A DNA stretch of 64,000 nt from Halomonas sp. 'Soap Lake #6' (lineage in GTDB: Bacteria > Pseudomonadota > Gammaproteobacteria > Pseudomonadales > Halomonadaceae): contig NZ_CP020469.1 of assembly GCF_003031405.1 (NCBI RefSeq), forward strand, positions 2,480,001 through 2,544,000, in the 5' to 3' direction. Under the pieces are notes generated by a model. It worked only from the letters and a program-made list of their open reading frames with translations, ran no database searches and was not told where the DNA came from. The position numbers were made by a program, and so were the translations under genes. Positions 38,401 through 47,143 of this stretch are shown piece by piece; position 1 is the stretch's first letter; each line of letters starts with the position of its first letter.

Positions 38401-39164
38401 TTGAGCGCTTCCAAGGCCAGGGCGTACTTGCCATGGGCGCCTTTGGTGAACGCATGCGTGACGCCTTGGCAGAACCCATGGAGGAGCTATTCAGCCACTA
38501 TGAAGAGGCCCTGGAAGCATGGCCAATGGCGCAAAGTGATCCTGAAGCAATCCACTTGGAAGGCCACGGCGGCATCGTGTTGGAAGACTGGCTGAATGAA
38601 CTGCGCACAGATGAAACCGGCAACCGCTGCCGTCTACTGCTACTCAGCAGTAGCCTGATCAAGAACGGTAAATACCATTGGCATCACCTCCTACGCCACT
38701 GGGTCGCTCACCTAGCGGGCAACCTCAGCGGCCCGATGGCCACCCAACTGCTCTCCAAGGCGGGCAACATAACCCTGGAGCCCATCGCTGCCGAAACCGC
38801 CCGCGCCCATCTGGAAACCCAGCTAAGCGCCTGGAAACAAGGTTTGGAAGTACCACTGCCGCTAGCCCCACAAGCCGCCTTTGCTTGGCTGACCAAGCAT
38901 GGCACTCTGGAGCTAGCCAGTGAAAAGGGCAAGGAAAGCGACGCCTACGCCGCTGCCGAAGCCGCTTATGAAAGCGGCTACAAAACCACCGGTGAAGTCG
39001 AACAAAGCCCTTATCTAGGCCACCAGTGGCCGCGCTTCGAGCGACTGTTTAATGACACTACTCCGCAAGGCCACACCTTCGCCGCACTGACGGAGGCGCT
39101 GTATGCGCCCCTGTTTTACGCAATCAAGGATAAAGCAGCAAAAAAGGCACGTGATAAGGCTTAA
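35475..39164 (+). CDS. recC: Exodeoxyribonuclease V subunit gamma (RecC)
   Basis: About 1229 aa, somewhat longer than the E. coli protein (1122). RecC is the inactive helicase/nuclease-like subunit that splits strands and recognises Chi in RecBCD. The N-terminus has VHGNRLEDLRGLAVEWM and NGIGQWLKLALAEDP; later ELRLTVSDLLDLLDVPALRQRF, and FKRVCLLGMNDGEYPR with DFDLMGSDYRPGDRSRREDD, the RecC signature region. AAGGA favours ATG 35475 over 35445. A low-complexity Asn/Ser/Thr linker near residues 836-860 is encoded by 15-bp tandem repeats. The gene is divergent from ilvD, and its stop overlaps that of pncB. Confidence 0.93.
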   Translation: MSANSQCSPESFSPTSFSSTPLTPGFMVVHGNRLEDLRGLAVEWMRLHPLGPLENETILVQSNGIGQWLKLALAEDPQNGGAGIAAALDVMLPARLLWQAYRTVLTYVDQDGDAVPETSPFDKSRLVWRLLRLLPTLAGQEVFAPLAQFLEVDRDQRKHYQLAERLADLFDQYQVYRADWLDAWANGDDVLITARGDARPLEEQQRWQPALWRILRDDVATTQGEAGLNSSRAQVHRRFLKATEQLEGQACPPGLPRRLIIFGISSLPQQTLEALAALSRCCQIVLCVHNPCQFYWADIIEHKDLLRANRYRQQRKTGMPEALDVLGTGDADDALHLHAQPLLAAWGKQGRDYLRLLDEHDDSGNYQTLFEQQALRIDMFEPFNGPERNCLLSQLQDDIRELRPVAETQNHWPAPNPADDSIVFHIAHGPQREVEILHDQLLAAFSADPKLRPRDIIVMVPDIDRYAPHIEAVFGQLQNDDPRHIPYTLSDQASRHRLPLMIALEKLLRLPELRLTVSDLLDLLDVPALRQRFGLEERDLPVLERWMEGAGIRWGLNAKQRQTLELPGGLSQNTWAFGLRRLLLGYTVGEGHPWQGIEPFDDIGGLEAGLAGPLATLLEKLETTWETFCQPTDATSWVARLRTLLETFFLTEDAQESIMLTKLENGLQQMLESSEEAQLSEPLPLSMVREHWLAQVDEHSLSQRFLAGAVNFATLMPMRAIPFKRVCLLGMNDGEYPRSQPPLDFDLMGSDYRPGDRSRREDDRYLFLEALLSARDQLYVSWVGRSQIDNTPLPPSVLVGQLRDHLEAGWQLEGGAPLLEALTTEHPLQPFSRVYFSNATFSNSTVSNNTVSNDTFANATSASKPQNRLFTYAHEWREVHAPRATPPGRATLPPSENTPTSLTLGQLGSFLREPARAFFNTRLGVYFEQEAIAELDSEPFALDGLQNWQLQDQLIAAQRHAVDNNEPRIEALYKALERFQGQGVLAMGAFGERMRDALAEPMEELFSHYEEALEAWPMAQSDPEAIHLEGHGGIVLEDWLNELRTDETGNRCRLLLLSSSLIKNGKYHWHHLLRHWVAHLAGNLSGPMATQLLSKAGNITLEPIAAETARAHLETQLSAWKQGLEVPLPLAPQAAFAWLTKHGTLELASEKGKESDAYAAAEAAYESGYKTTGEVEQSPYLGHQWPRFERLFNDTTPQGHTFAALTEALYAPLFYAIKDKAAKKARDKA
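37979..38053. repeat. Five 15-bp in-frame tandem repeats inside recC
   Basis: Units at 37979, 37994, 38009, 38024 and 38039 follow the pattern TTTCCAACxxCACTG and encode FSNAT-FSNST-VSNNT-VSNDT-FANAT. They form a low-complexity linker in the protein. Confidence 0.85.
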
Positions 39165-40336
39165 GGCCGGCCAGTCGCTAACACCCGCTTCGCCAGTGCA
39201 ATCATCTCCGGGTCGCCAGTATGTTTGTCTGGCACATCGGAGAGCTTGATCACCGGCAGCCACTGCTGTCCTTCCGGGCGTGCCTCGACCATCTTGATCA
39301 CCATATTCATTGGCTCGGCGCCCACATCATTAGTGAAGTTGGTGCCAATACCAAACGCCATTCCGATGCGATTCTGGCAAAAGGACTGAATATGCTTGAC
39401 CCGCTCCGGCGTTAAAGCATCCGAGAAAATGATGGTTTTGCTAAGCGGGTCGATACCCAGGCGCTCGTAGTGAGCGATGGTTTGAGAGGCAAACTCAATC
39501 GGGTCACCGCTATCATGGCGCACACCATCAAATAGCTTGGCGAACTTCTTATCGAAGCTATCGAAGAAAGCGGACGATGTGAAAGTATCCGTTAGGGCAA
39601 TCCCCAAATCGCCACGATACACATCCACCCAATGCTCCAGCGCCAGGCTATTGGCCATTTTGAAACCAAAGCGGGCGCCGTGGAACATAAACCACTCATG
39701 GGCATGGGTGCCTATCGGTTTAACGCCATGGCGCATGGCCAGCAGCACATTGCTGGTACCACTAAACGCCTCTCCCCCGTGATGGTTAAGCGCGCCAACC
39801 ACCCGGTCGTGAACCTCAAAAGAGAAACGCCGCCGAGTACCAAACTCAGCGATTTTCAGCCCTAAGCGGCGATAAAGCTCGATCTTCTCCTGGGTACGTT
39901 GCTCAATCAGCGCATCATCATGATGGGTCACCGATACGCCACGTAGCCGATACCAAAGCTCGCTGATCAACGCCATCAGTGGCACTTCCCACAAAATAGT
40001 GCGGTACCAAGGCCCCTCAATGATCACCGAAAGATCGCTTCCCTGTTGCTCGATGATTACCTCACTGGGGTTGTAATGAAACCCAGCGAGGAAATCGAGA
40101 TACGTCGGGTCTAAATAAGGGCACGTTAATTCGAGATAGCGCTTTTCCTCATCGGTAAGGCGAAACCTTGCCATTTTATCGACTTCGCGGCGCAGTACAG
40201 CACCGAAGCCATCAGGAAAATCGTGCTTGCCACGATTGATAAAGGCGTAGCGCGCATGGGCATAAGGAAAGCGTTTGATCACGGCGTTCTGCATCGTGAT
40301 CTTGTAGAAGTCGTTATCCAGAAGCGAGGTCAGCAT
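39161..40336 (-). CDS. pncB: Nicotinate phosphoribosyltransferase
   Basis: A 391-aa enzyme of NAD salvage that joins nicotinate and PRPP with ATP. DNDFYKITMQNAVIKRFP is the N-terminal hallmark; the phosphorylated His lies in RHGVKPIGTHAHEW, and FDGVRHDSGDPIEFA and FGIGTNFTND bind the substrates. ATG 40336 has AAGGGA upstream; the frame open to 40453 is an unsupported extension. The gene sits on the opposite strand between recC and recB, and its stop shares the TTAA with that of recC. Confidence 0.93.
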   Translation of the reverse strand: MLTSLLDNDFYKITMQNAVIKRFPYAHARYAFINRGKHDFPDGFGAVLRREVDKMARFRLTDEEKRYLELTCPYLDPTYLDFLAGFHYNPSEVIIEQQGSDLSVIIEGPWYRTILWEVPLMALISELWYRLRGVSVTHHDDALIEQRTQEKIELYRRLGLKIAEFGTRRRFSFEVHDRVVGALNHHGGEAFSGTSNVLLAMRHGVKPIGTHAHEWFMFHGARFGFKMANSLALEHWVDVYRGDLGIALTDTFTSSAFFDSFDKKFAKLFDGVRHDSGDPIEFASQTIAHYERLGIDPLSKTIIFSDALTPERVKHIQSFCQNRIGMAFGIGTNFTNDVGAEPMNMVIKMVEARPEGQQWLPVIKLSDVPDKHTGDPEMIALAKRVLATGRP

Positions 40337-40481
40337 GAGATCCCTTCGTGTAAGTGAACCGAAGCCGCTGGTAGCGTAAACTGAACGTCCTAAGAGTGGC
40401 TTGGCAGCTAGATTAGCAGGTGGCGAAGCGCTCATACAGTCTAGGCCCCACACTGGGGCGCTTTGTTTTCGGAGACCCGTG

Positions 40482-43400
40482 ATGAGTCAGCCCGCCCCGC
40501 TTAACCCGCTTACGCTGCCACTTCACGGTAGCCGCTTGATTGAAGCCAGCGCGGGCACGGGAAAAACCTTCACCATCGCGCTGCTCTACGTGCGCCTGGT
40601 ACTGGGCGGGCAACACAGCGAAGACGACACCGCTTATGTGCGCCCACTCACCCCACCGGAAATCCTGGTGGTTACCTTCACCAATGCCGCCACCCAGGAA
40701 CTACGCGAACGTATCCGCCATCGGTTGGTAGAAGCCGCTGCGGTGTTTCGGAAAGCACCGGCCGAGCCACCCGCTGATGACCCGCTACTGCTCCAACTCC
40801 GCAGCCAATACCCCGAGGCCACTTGGCCCGCCTGCGCCCGCCGCCTGGAGCTGGCCGCTGAATGGATGGACGAAGCCGCCGTTTCCACCATCCACAGCTG
40901 GTGCTACCGCATGCTGCGGGAACACGCCTTCGATAGCGGCAGCCTGTTCTCGCTTAACCTGGAAAACGACCAGCGCGAACTGGAGCAAGAAGTAGTACGC
41001 GACTACTGGCGCACTTTCTACTACCCGCTGGATGCTAATGCCCTGGGCAGCATTACCCGCTACTGGAAATCGCCAGATAACCTCCACGAAGACGTGCGCA
41101 AGCTGCTCCACGAAAGCGACGCCCTGGGCAGCCAACGCCCTATGCCTGCAGCAACATTAAGCGCTACCGAAGCCGAACGCAGCGTCACGCTTGGCACGCT
41201 AAAAGCCCCCTGGCCCGCTTGGCTGGACGAGCTGGTGCCCGCCCTGGAAGAGGCCGCCAAACGCAAAGCCTTCAAAGGCCAAAGCTTTAACGCTAAAAGC
41301 CGCACCAACTGGCTGGGTGCACTGCGTGAATGGTGCGAAAGCGACCTTGAACGCCCCGCGCTTACCCCCGCCGCCTGGAAACGCCTAACCCCAGATGGCA
41401 TGGCCGAAATATGGAAAGAGGGCGCCCCTCCCTGCCCTGCCGCTTGGCAAGCACTAGCGGAAATGCCCGACGCACTCAACGCCCTGCCAGAACCGCGCAA
41501 CGATCTACTGATTCATGCCGTGCAGTGGTGCAAAGTGCGTATGGAGCGGGAGCAAGAGCGCCGCGCCGAAATGGGCCCCAACGACCTGCTCACCCATTTA
41601 GGCCGTGCCCTGCAAGGCCCCAATAAAGAGGCCCTGGCAGCGCAAATTCTGCGCCAGTTCCCAGTGGCACTCATCGACGAATTCCAGGACACCGACCCGA
41701 TTCAGTACCGCATTTTCAACGCGGTCTATGACGTTGCAAACCCACGCCGCGACGCCGCCATGCTACTGATCGGTGATCCCAAGCAGGCCATCTACGCCTT
41801 TCGCGGTGCGGATATCTTCACCTATCTGCAAGCCCGCCAGGACACCGCAGGCCGCCACGTTACGCTGGGCACCAACTTCCGTTCCAGCCGCGCCATGGTC
41901 GATGCGGTGAACCACTGCTTTCACTACGCCGACCAGCACCCAGCAGGGGCATTTCTATTCCGCGAGGAAGATGGCAACAACCCGCTGCCCTTCTTATCGG
42001 TGGATGCCAAAGGCCGCGATGAACAGTTAGTCCACCAAGGTCAGCCGCTACCCGCCATGACGCTCTGGCCACTGGCATCGGATGAGTCGCTTTCCAAAAC
42101 CGCCTACCAAACCGAAATGGCCGAACGCTGCGCTACTTATATGGTGGAACTGCTTGCCGCAGGCCAAGGCGGCGATAATGGAGAAACCAGCGGTTTTCAG
42201 AAAGGCGATGACCTCACCCCGCTAAAGCCATCAGATATCGCAGTACTGGTTAACGGCCTGCAAGAAGCCCGCGCCATTCGCTTAGCGCTGGCCAGCCGTG
42301 GAGTGAAGAGTGTTTACCTTTCCGACCACGACAAGGTGTTTAGCTCGCCCATGGCCAAGCAGGTAGAGCGTTGGCTGCGCGCCTGCGCCGAGCCACTGGC
42401 CAGCTCCCGCCAGGCCGAAGCACATCTACGCGCCGCCTTGGCGACACCGGTGTTGGGGCTGAGCCTAGCCGACCTTGATCACCTGCAGCAAAACGAACTG
42501 GCCTGGGAGGCTCAGGTAGAACAGTTCAGCCACTACCATCGCCTATGGCAGCGCCAGGGTGTGCTGCCGCTGGTGCGCCGTATGATGGTGGATTTCGACA
42601 TTCCAGCCCGCCTACTGGGAGAGTTCGCAGAGGGTGAGCGCTTGCTCACTGATTTGCTGCACTTAGGCGAACTGCTGCAGCAAGCCAGCCAGGAACTTGA
42701 TGGCGAGCACGCGTTGATTCGTTTTCTATTTGAAGCCATCGCCGACCCAGAAAGCCACGGCGACAGCCACAAGCTGCGCCTGGAAAGCGATGCGGATTTG
42801 GTCAAGGTCGTTACCATCCACAAATCCAAAGGGCTGGAGTACCCACTGGTATTCTTACCGTTTATCGCTAACCACCGACCGGTGAGCGACAAAGATATAC
42901 CGCTACGCTGGCACGATGCACAAGGTAATCTCCAGCTAAGCCTGAGTGCGGATGACGCCACCAAAGCCACCGCCGACCGGGAACGCCTAGGGGAAGACCT
43001 GCGCAAACTGTACGTTGCACTTACCCGTGCACGCCACGCCACATGGCTGGGGATAGCCCCGCTCCAAGGGCTAGAGAATAGCGCCCTGGGCTACCTGATT
43101 AGCGGCGGAAAAACGCTTGCACCGGCAGAGCTAACTAGCGCGCTCAATAGATTGGTAGAGAACAGCGCAATTCTCGTTAGCGAACCGCCTACCCCTAGCG
43201 CACAACGCCTTAGCCTGCCTAAACAGAGCGTAGCGCTTGGGCATGCCCGCACACCCACCCGGCCTGCCAAAGAGCACTGGTGGATTGCCAGCTACTCAGC
43301 GCTACGCCTTTCCGGCACGCTCACCGCCCCCACGGCCACTCCCCTGGAACCCACCACCGCCCAGGAAGCCACCGCTTTCGAAGTGCTGGATGAACCCCAG

Positions 43401-44210
43401 GAACTATCTCAAGAACTATCTCAAGGACTATCCCAGCCAGAAGCGTTCCACCTTCACAAGTTTCCACGCGGTCCAGGGCCGGGTACCTTTTTGCACGGGC
43501 TATTGGAGTGGGCTGGCAAGCAAGGCTTTGAGAGTGCTGCCAACGACACCGAAGCACTTCACGATATGCTGTGGCGGCGGGTGCAACTACGCGGCTGGCA
43601 GGCATGGCAAGAGCCACTGGCAGGCTGGCTTGCCAACCTGCTGACCACCCCGCTACCGCTGGCAACGCCGAACCAACAGAGCGTCGCGCTGAGCGAGCTT
43701 AGCAGCTACCAAGTAGAGCTAGAGTTCTGGTTTGCCGCCAACCGGGTAAGCACCCAGGCGATTGATGCACTGGTCAGCAAGCACTTACTGCCAGGGGTAG
43801 AACGCCCAGCGCTGGATGCCGACACCCTCAACGGTATGCTCAAAGGCTTTATAGATTTAGCCTTCGAGCACCAGGGACGCTTTTACGTGCTGGACTGGAA
43901 GTCAAACTATTTAGGGCCAAATGACAGCGCTTACGAGCCAGACACGCTACGCCACGCGCTGCTGGCCAAGCGCTACGATCTACAGGCTGCGCTTTACCTG
44001 CTAGCCATGCATCGGCTGTTAAAAGCACGCCTACCCGGTTACGACCCACACCAACACCTGGGTGGTTCGATGACGGTCTTTCTGCGCGGTAGCCGCAGCC
44101 CAGGGCGCGGAGTGTTTTCCGAGCCAGCTCCGGTTGAACTGATCGAAGCCCTGGATAGCCTGTTTGCAGGCGCATCGTCTTCAAGCTCCACACAGGAAGC
44201 GACGGTATGA
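40482..44210 (+). CDS. recB: Exodeoxyribonuclease V subunit beta (RecB)
   Basis: About 1242 aa, the 3'-5' helicase and nuclease subunit of RecBCD. Walker A is ASAGTGKTF (about 22-30); further UvrD-type motifs are VALIDEFQDTDPIQYRIF, LLIGDPKQAIYAFRGAD, VVTIHKSKGLEYPLVFLPF and LYVALTRARHA. The C-terminal RecB nuclease shows MLKGFIDLAFEHQGRFYVLD ending in DWKSNYLG with catalytic Asp and Lys. ATG 40482 follows GGAG. A Gln-Glu-Leu-Ser repeat (about residues 973-985) links helicase and nuclease. It overlaps recD by 4 bases. Confidence 0.95.
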   Translation: MSQPAPLNPLTLPLHGSRLIEASAGTGKTFTIALLYVRLVLGGQHSEDDTAYVRPLTPPEILVVTFTNAATQELRERIRHRLVEAAAVFRKAPAEPPADDPLLLQLRSQYPEATWPACARRLELAAEWMDEAAVSTIHSWCYRMLREHAFDSGSLFSLNLENDQRELEQEVVRDYWRTFYYPLDANALGSITRYWKSPDNLHEDVRKLLHESDALGSQRPMPAATLSATEAERSVTLGTLKAPWPAWLDELVPALEEAAKRKAFKGQSFNAKSRTNWLGALREWCESDLERPALTPAAWKRLTPDGMAEIWKEGAPPCPAAWQALAEMPDALNALPEPRNDLLIHAVQWCKVRMEREQERRAEMGPNDLLTHLGRALQGPNKEALAAQILRQFPVALIDEFQDTDPIQYRIFNAVYDVANPRRDAAMLLIGDPKQAIYAFRGADIFTYLQARQDTAGRHVTLGTNFRSSRAMVDAVNHCFHYADQHPAGAFLFREEDGNNPLPFLSVDAKGRDEQLVHQGQPLPAMTLWPLASDESLSKTAYQTEMAERCATYMVELLAAGQGGDNGETSGFQKGDDLTPLKPSDIAVLVNGLQEARAIRLALASRGVKSVYLSDHDKVFSSPMAKQVERWLRACAEPLASSRQAEAHLRAALATPVLGLSLADLDHLQQNELAWEAQVEQFSHYHRLWQRQGVLPLVRRMMVDFDIPARLLGEFAEGERLLTDLLHLGELLQQASQELDGEHALIRFLFEAIADPESHGDSHKLRLESDADLVKVVTIHKSKGLEYPLVFLPFIANHRPVSDKDIPLRWHDAQGNLQLSLSADDATKATADRERLGEDLRKLYVALTRARHATWLGIAPLQGLENSALGYLISGGKTLAPAELTSALNRLVENSAILVSEPPTPSAQRLSLPKQSVALGHARTPTRPAKEHWWIASYSALRLSGTLTAPTATPLEPTTAQEATAFEVLDEPQELSQELSQGLSQPEAFHLHKFPRGPGPGTFLHGLLEWAGKQGFESAANDTEALHDMLWRRVQLRGWQAWQEPLAGWLANLLTTPLPLATPNQQSVALSELSSYQVELEFWFAANRVSTQAIDALVSKHLLPGVERPALDADTLNGMLKGFIDLAFEHQGRFYVLDWKSNYLGPNDSAYEPDTLRHALLAKRYDLQAALYLLAMHRLLKARLPGYDPHQHLGGSMTVFLRGSRSPGRGVFSEPAPVELIEALDSLFAGASSSSSTQEATV
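43398..43433. repeat. Three 12-bp in-frame tandem repeats inside recB
   Basis: Units CAGGAACTATCT, CAAGAACTATCT and CAAGGACTATCC encode QELS-QELS-QGLS in the linker before the nuclease domain. Confidence 0.85.
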
Positions 44211-46456
44211 GTAAGCCCAAAGACACCTACACCTTCGACCTGTTTGGCGATGCTCCAGTGACAGAAGCAGCACAGCCCGAAGTGACAGCGCTGCCAGTCA
44301 GCCCCCACCCAGCACTAAGTGATACCACCGCGCTGCTAGCCCTGTGTGAGCGCTGGGTGGCGCGGGGCTGGCTGCGGGATTTAGACCGCGCCCTGGTGCG
44401 TTTTTTAGCAACGGAAGCACCGGATGCCCCCACACTGCTGCTACTGGCCGCCGCACTGGCCAGCCACCAGCTTGGCCGGGGCCACGTCTGTTTGGATTTA
44501 AACGCCACGCTCAACGCGCCGGATTTCGCCCTTTCGCTACCACCGGAAGGGGATGATTTAACCGATCCACCGCCGCTACCCAGCGCTGTGCTCACCACGC
44601 TCACCCTAGCCGAGTGGCAAGCGGCACTTCATCATCCAGTGTTAACCAGCGAAGGCTCAGGCAACACACCGCTGGTGGTAGTGACGGCTTACTCAAGTGC
44701 TAGCACTGGTTCAGATGCAATCTCGAACACGCGGCTCTACCTGCGCCGCTACTGGCAGTACGAGCAAAGCCTGCACCAGCAAATCGCCAGCCGCCTAGAG
44801 GTGATGGATGACGACAACCACCAAGGGTTGCTCCCCCAGGCCCTAAACACGCTGTTTGAAAACACCAACACCCTGGACTGGCAAAAAACCGCCTGTGCCC
44901 TAGCCGCCCGCAGCCGTTTCGGCATTATTACCGGCGGCCCCGGTACCGGCAAAACCACCACTGTGGTACGCCTGCTCGCCCTGCTGCAAACGCTGCAACT
45001 GGCCCGCCAACCCAGCCAGCCACTACGCATTCGCCTAGCCGCCCCCACCGGCAAGGCCGCCGCCCGGCTAAATGAATCCATCGCCGGGCAGGTAAGCAGT
45101 CTGCCCTTAGCACAGCTGGAAGCGCTGCTAAGTGAACATTCACCTGCTGCTGCACACAGCACAATTGTGATTCCTACCGAAGTAACAACACTGCACCGCC
45201 TTCTGGGTGCAAGGCCCGACACCCGCCACTTCCGCCACAACGCTGTCAACCCGCTAGCGCTGGATGTACTGGTAATCGACGAAGCCTCCATGGTGGATAT
45301 CGAAATGATGGCCGCCGTACTGCGTGCCCTACCTGCCAACGCCCAGTGTGTGTTGCTGGGGGATAAAGACCAGTTGGCATCAGTAGAGGCAGGCTCGGTA
45401 CTCGGCGACCTATGCCGCCGCGCCGAGGCCGCACATTACACCCCAGCAACTGCCCAGTGGCTGGAAAGCGCCACCGGCCAACCGCTGCCGCCGGAGTATT
45501 TGGATGCCCAGGGCCAGCCACTGGACCAAGCCATTACCATGCTGCGGGTAAGCCACCGCTTTAACGAACACAGCGGCATCGGCCAGTTGGCCCAGGCGAT
45601 TAACCAGCCCAGCCACGTACAAACCGAGCGGGAAAAACAGCAGGCAGTTAACGCCGTGCTGCGCCACGGCTACCCGGATTTACACCACCTAACGCTAAAC
45701 GACGACGCTGCGCTGGATAAGTTGGTGATTAATGGCAGCGCGGATAAGTTTCTCAACGGAGGTGAAGGCCGCACCAACCACAAAAATGAGCCCATCGCCC
45801 CGCCCACCGGCTACCGCCATTACCTAAAGGTGTTGAACGCACAGCGCCCACGTGGGGAATCGTTTGAAGAAAACCCAGCGGCTTATAACGCTTGGGCCAG
45901 CGAGGTACTAAGCGCCTACAGCCACTTTCAACTGCTATGCGCGCTGCGTAAAGGCCCATGGGGGGTGGAAGGCTTAAACCTGCATATCGCCAAAACACTG
46001 CGCAGCGAAAAGCTACTCTACGGCAGCGACTACACACTGGAAAAAGGCTGGTTTGAAGGCCGCCCGGTTCTGGTCACCCAAAACGACTACGGCCTAAAAC
46101 TAATGAACGGCGATATCGGCATAACGCTGGCCGTACCGGATCCACGCAATCCGCAACAAAAGCTGTTAAGAGTTGCCTTTCCGACTAGCGATGCCGATAA
46201 ACCCATCCGCTGGGTACTGCCCTCCCGCCTACACGCGGTAGAAACCGTATTCGCGATGACGGTACACAAATCCCAAGGCTCGGAGTTCTTACACACCGCC
46301 CTGCTGCTACCGCCCACCATTAACCCGATTCTCACCCGCGAGCTGGTCTACACCGGCATCACCCGCGCCCGGGATTGGTTGACGCTGGTTGAGGCCAAAC
46401 GTGGGGTGTTGAATGAGGCTGTTACTAGGGAGGTGATGAGGGTTAGTGGGATGTAG
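44207..46456 (+). CDS. recD: Exodeoxyribonuclease V subunit alpha (RecD)
   Basis: A 749-aa 5'-3' helicase of the RecBCD complex. Walker A ITGGPGTGKTTTVVRLL lies near residues 242-258, Walker B in LDVLVIDEASMVDIEMM, and the C-terminal helicase motifs in FAMTVHKSQGSEF and YTGITRARDWLTLVEAKRG. ATGA overlaps the recB end, so the two are translationally coupled. The protein is complete. A degenerate second copy of its C-terminal coding sequence is found 14.7 kb downstream at 61159-61312. Confidence 0.94.
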   Translation: MSKPKDTYTFDLFGDAPVTEAAQPEVTALPVSPHPALSDTTALLALCERWVARGWLRDLDRALVRFLATEAPDAPTLLLLAAALASHQLGRGHVCLDLNATLNAPDFALSLPPEGDDLTDPPPLPSAVLTTLTLAEWQAALHHPVLTSEGSGNTPLVVVTAYSSASTGSDAISNTRLYLRRYWQYEQSLHQQIASRLEVMDDDNHQGLLPQALNTLFENTNTLDWQKTACALAARSRFGIITGGPGTGKTTTVVRLLALLQTLQLARQPSQPLRIRLAAPTGKAAARLNESIAGQVSSLPLAQLEALLSEHSPAAAHSTIVIPTEVTTLHRLLGARPDTRHFRHNAVNPLALDVLVIDEASMVDIEMMAAVLRALPANAQCVLLGDKDQLASVEAGSVLGDLCRRAEAAHYTPATAQWLESATGQPLPPEYLDAQGQPLDQAITMLRVSHRFNEHSGIGQLAQAINQPSHVQTEREKQQAVNAVLRHGYPDLHHLTLNDDAALDKLVINGSADKFLNGGEGRTNHKNEPIAPPTGYRHYLKVLNAQRPRGESFEENPAAYNAWASEVLSAYSHFQLLCALRKGPWGVEGLNLHIAKTLRSEKLLYGSDYTLEKGWFEGRPVLVTQNDYGLKLMNGDIGITLAVPDPRNPQQKLLRVAFPTSDADKPIRWVLPSRLHAVETVFAMTVHKSQGSEFLHTALLLPPTINPILTRELVYTGITRARDWLTLVEAKRGVLNEAVTREVMRVSGM

Positions 46457-46578
46457 GAGGTTGTAATCAAAACCGATATTAGCGGTGCTGGTAATGTTGG
46501 TCTTCGGCCAGTAGAAGACTTTAAGGTAGTTCTGATATAACAGCAGCGGCGCGGCTATTGGAACGCCTGTTAACCGTA

Positions 46579-47040
46579 CTAGTTAATTTTAATTTGCGAC
46601 TGTAGACGAGCGCGCCACACTTTTAGAACAGCACTACCGACAACTCTCATCTCTGGGATGGACAACGTATTACCTTTAGCCATATTGCAGACGAAACACG
46701 ATAAGGCAAGATTCCCAGCCGTATAGCCTTTTTTCGGCTCGACACAATCAATGTCCCAAGACACGCAGTAGCCTTTACCTTTGCGGAGTCTCAACCGTTT
46801 AAGTTCTGGAAATGTGAGACCGCAGTAAGCACATTCATCTCTCTGCACGGTGTACCACGATACAAAATCAGCTTTTTCAATATGTAGTCGTTGCTGAGCG
46901 CTCTTCTGTTTATCCAAGTACCTTGCTTTTGCCCGTTTTTCCATGTCGCCATATTGACACCACACACAATCGGCGCGACCTTTTCGGAATGCGTCCTCTG
47001 GCGTATATTCCCCACATGCATTGCATTCTCGAATTTGCAT
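46579..47040 (-). CDS. HNH-like nuclease, zinc-knuckle type
   Basis: A 153-aa protein with several CxxC pairs: CNACGEY near the N-terminus, CVWCQY, CAYCGLTFPEL and SCFVCNMAKGNTLS. The last two with SWDIDCVEPKKGYTAGNLALS between match the HNH/ββα-metal pattern: a central acidic/His turn followed by N-A/L-S-C-xx-C-N-xx-KGN. The usual DH is seen here as D-I-D, so it may be a variant. It likely cleaves or binds DNA. ATG 47040 has only a weak ribosome site; TTG 12 bases upstream is another option. It lies in the island directly after recD, convergent with it. Role in phage or plasmid defence is inferred from the context. Confidence 0.6.
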   Translation of the reverse strand: MQIRECNACGEYTPEDAFRKGRADCVWCQYGDMEKRAKARYLDKQKSAQQRLHIEKADFVSWYTVQRDECAYCGLTFPELKRLRLRKGKGYCVSWDIDCVEPKKGYTAGNLALSCFVCNMAKGNTLSIPEMRVVGSAVLKVWRARLQSQIKIN

Positions 47041-47143
47041 TTCTACGTCCAAATTTAAAGTTTAGTTAAGGGCGGACTTTGGAATGAAGGCGGCGTTGGA
47101 ACAGAAGATACGTCGTCATAGCTACGATTGGTGGATATCAGTG

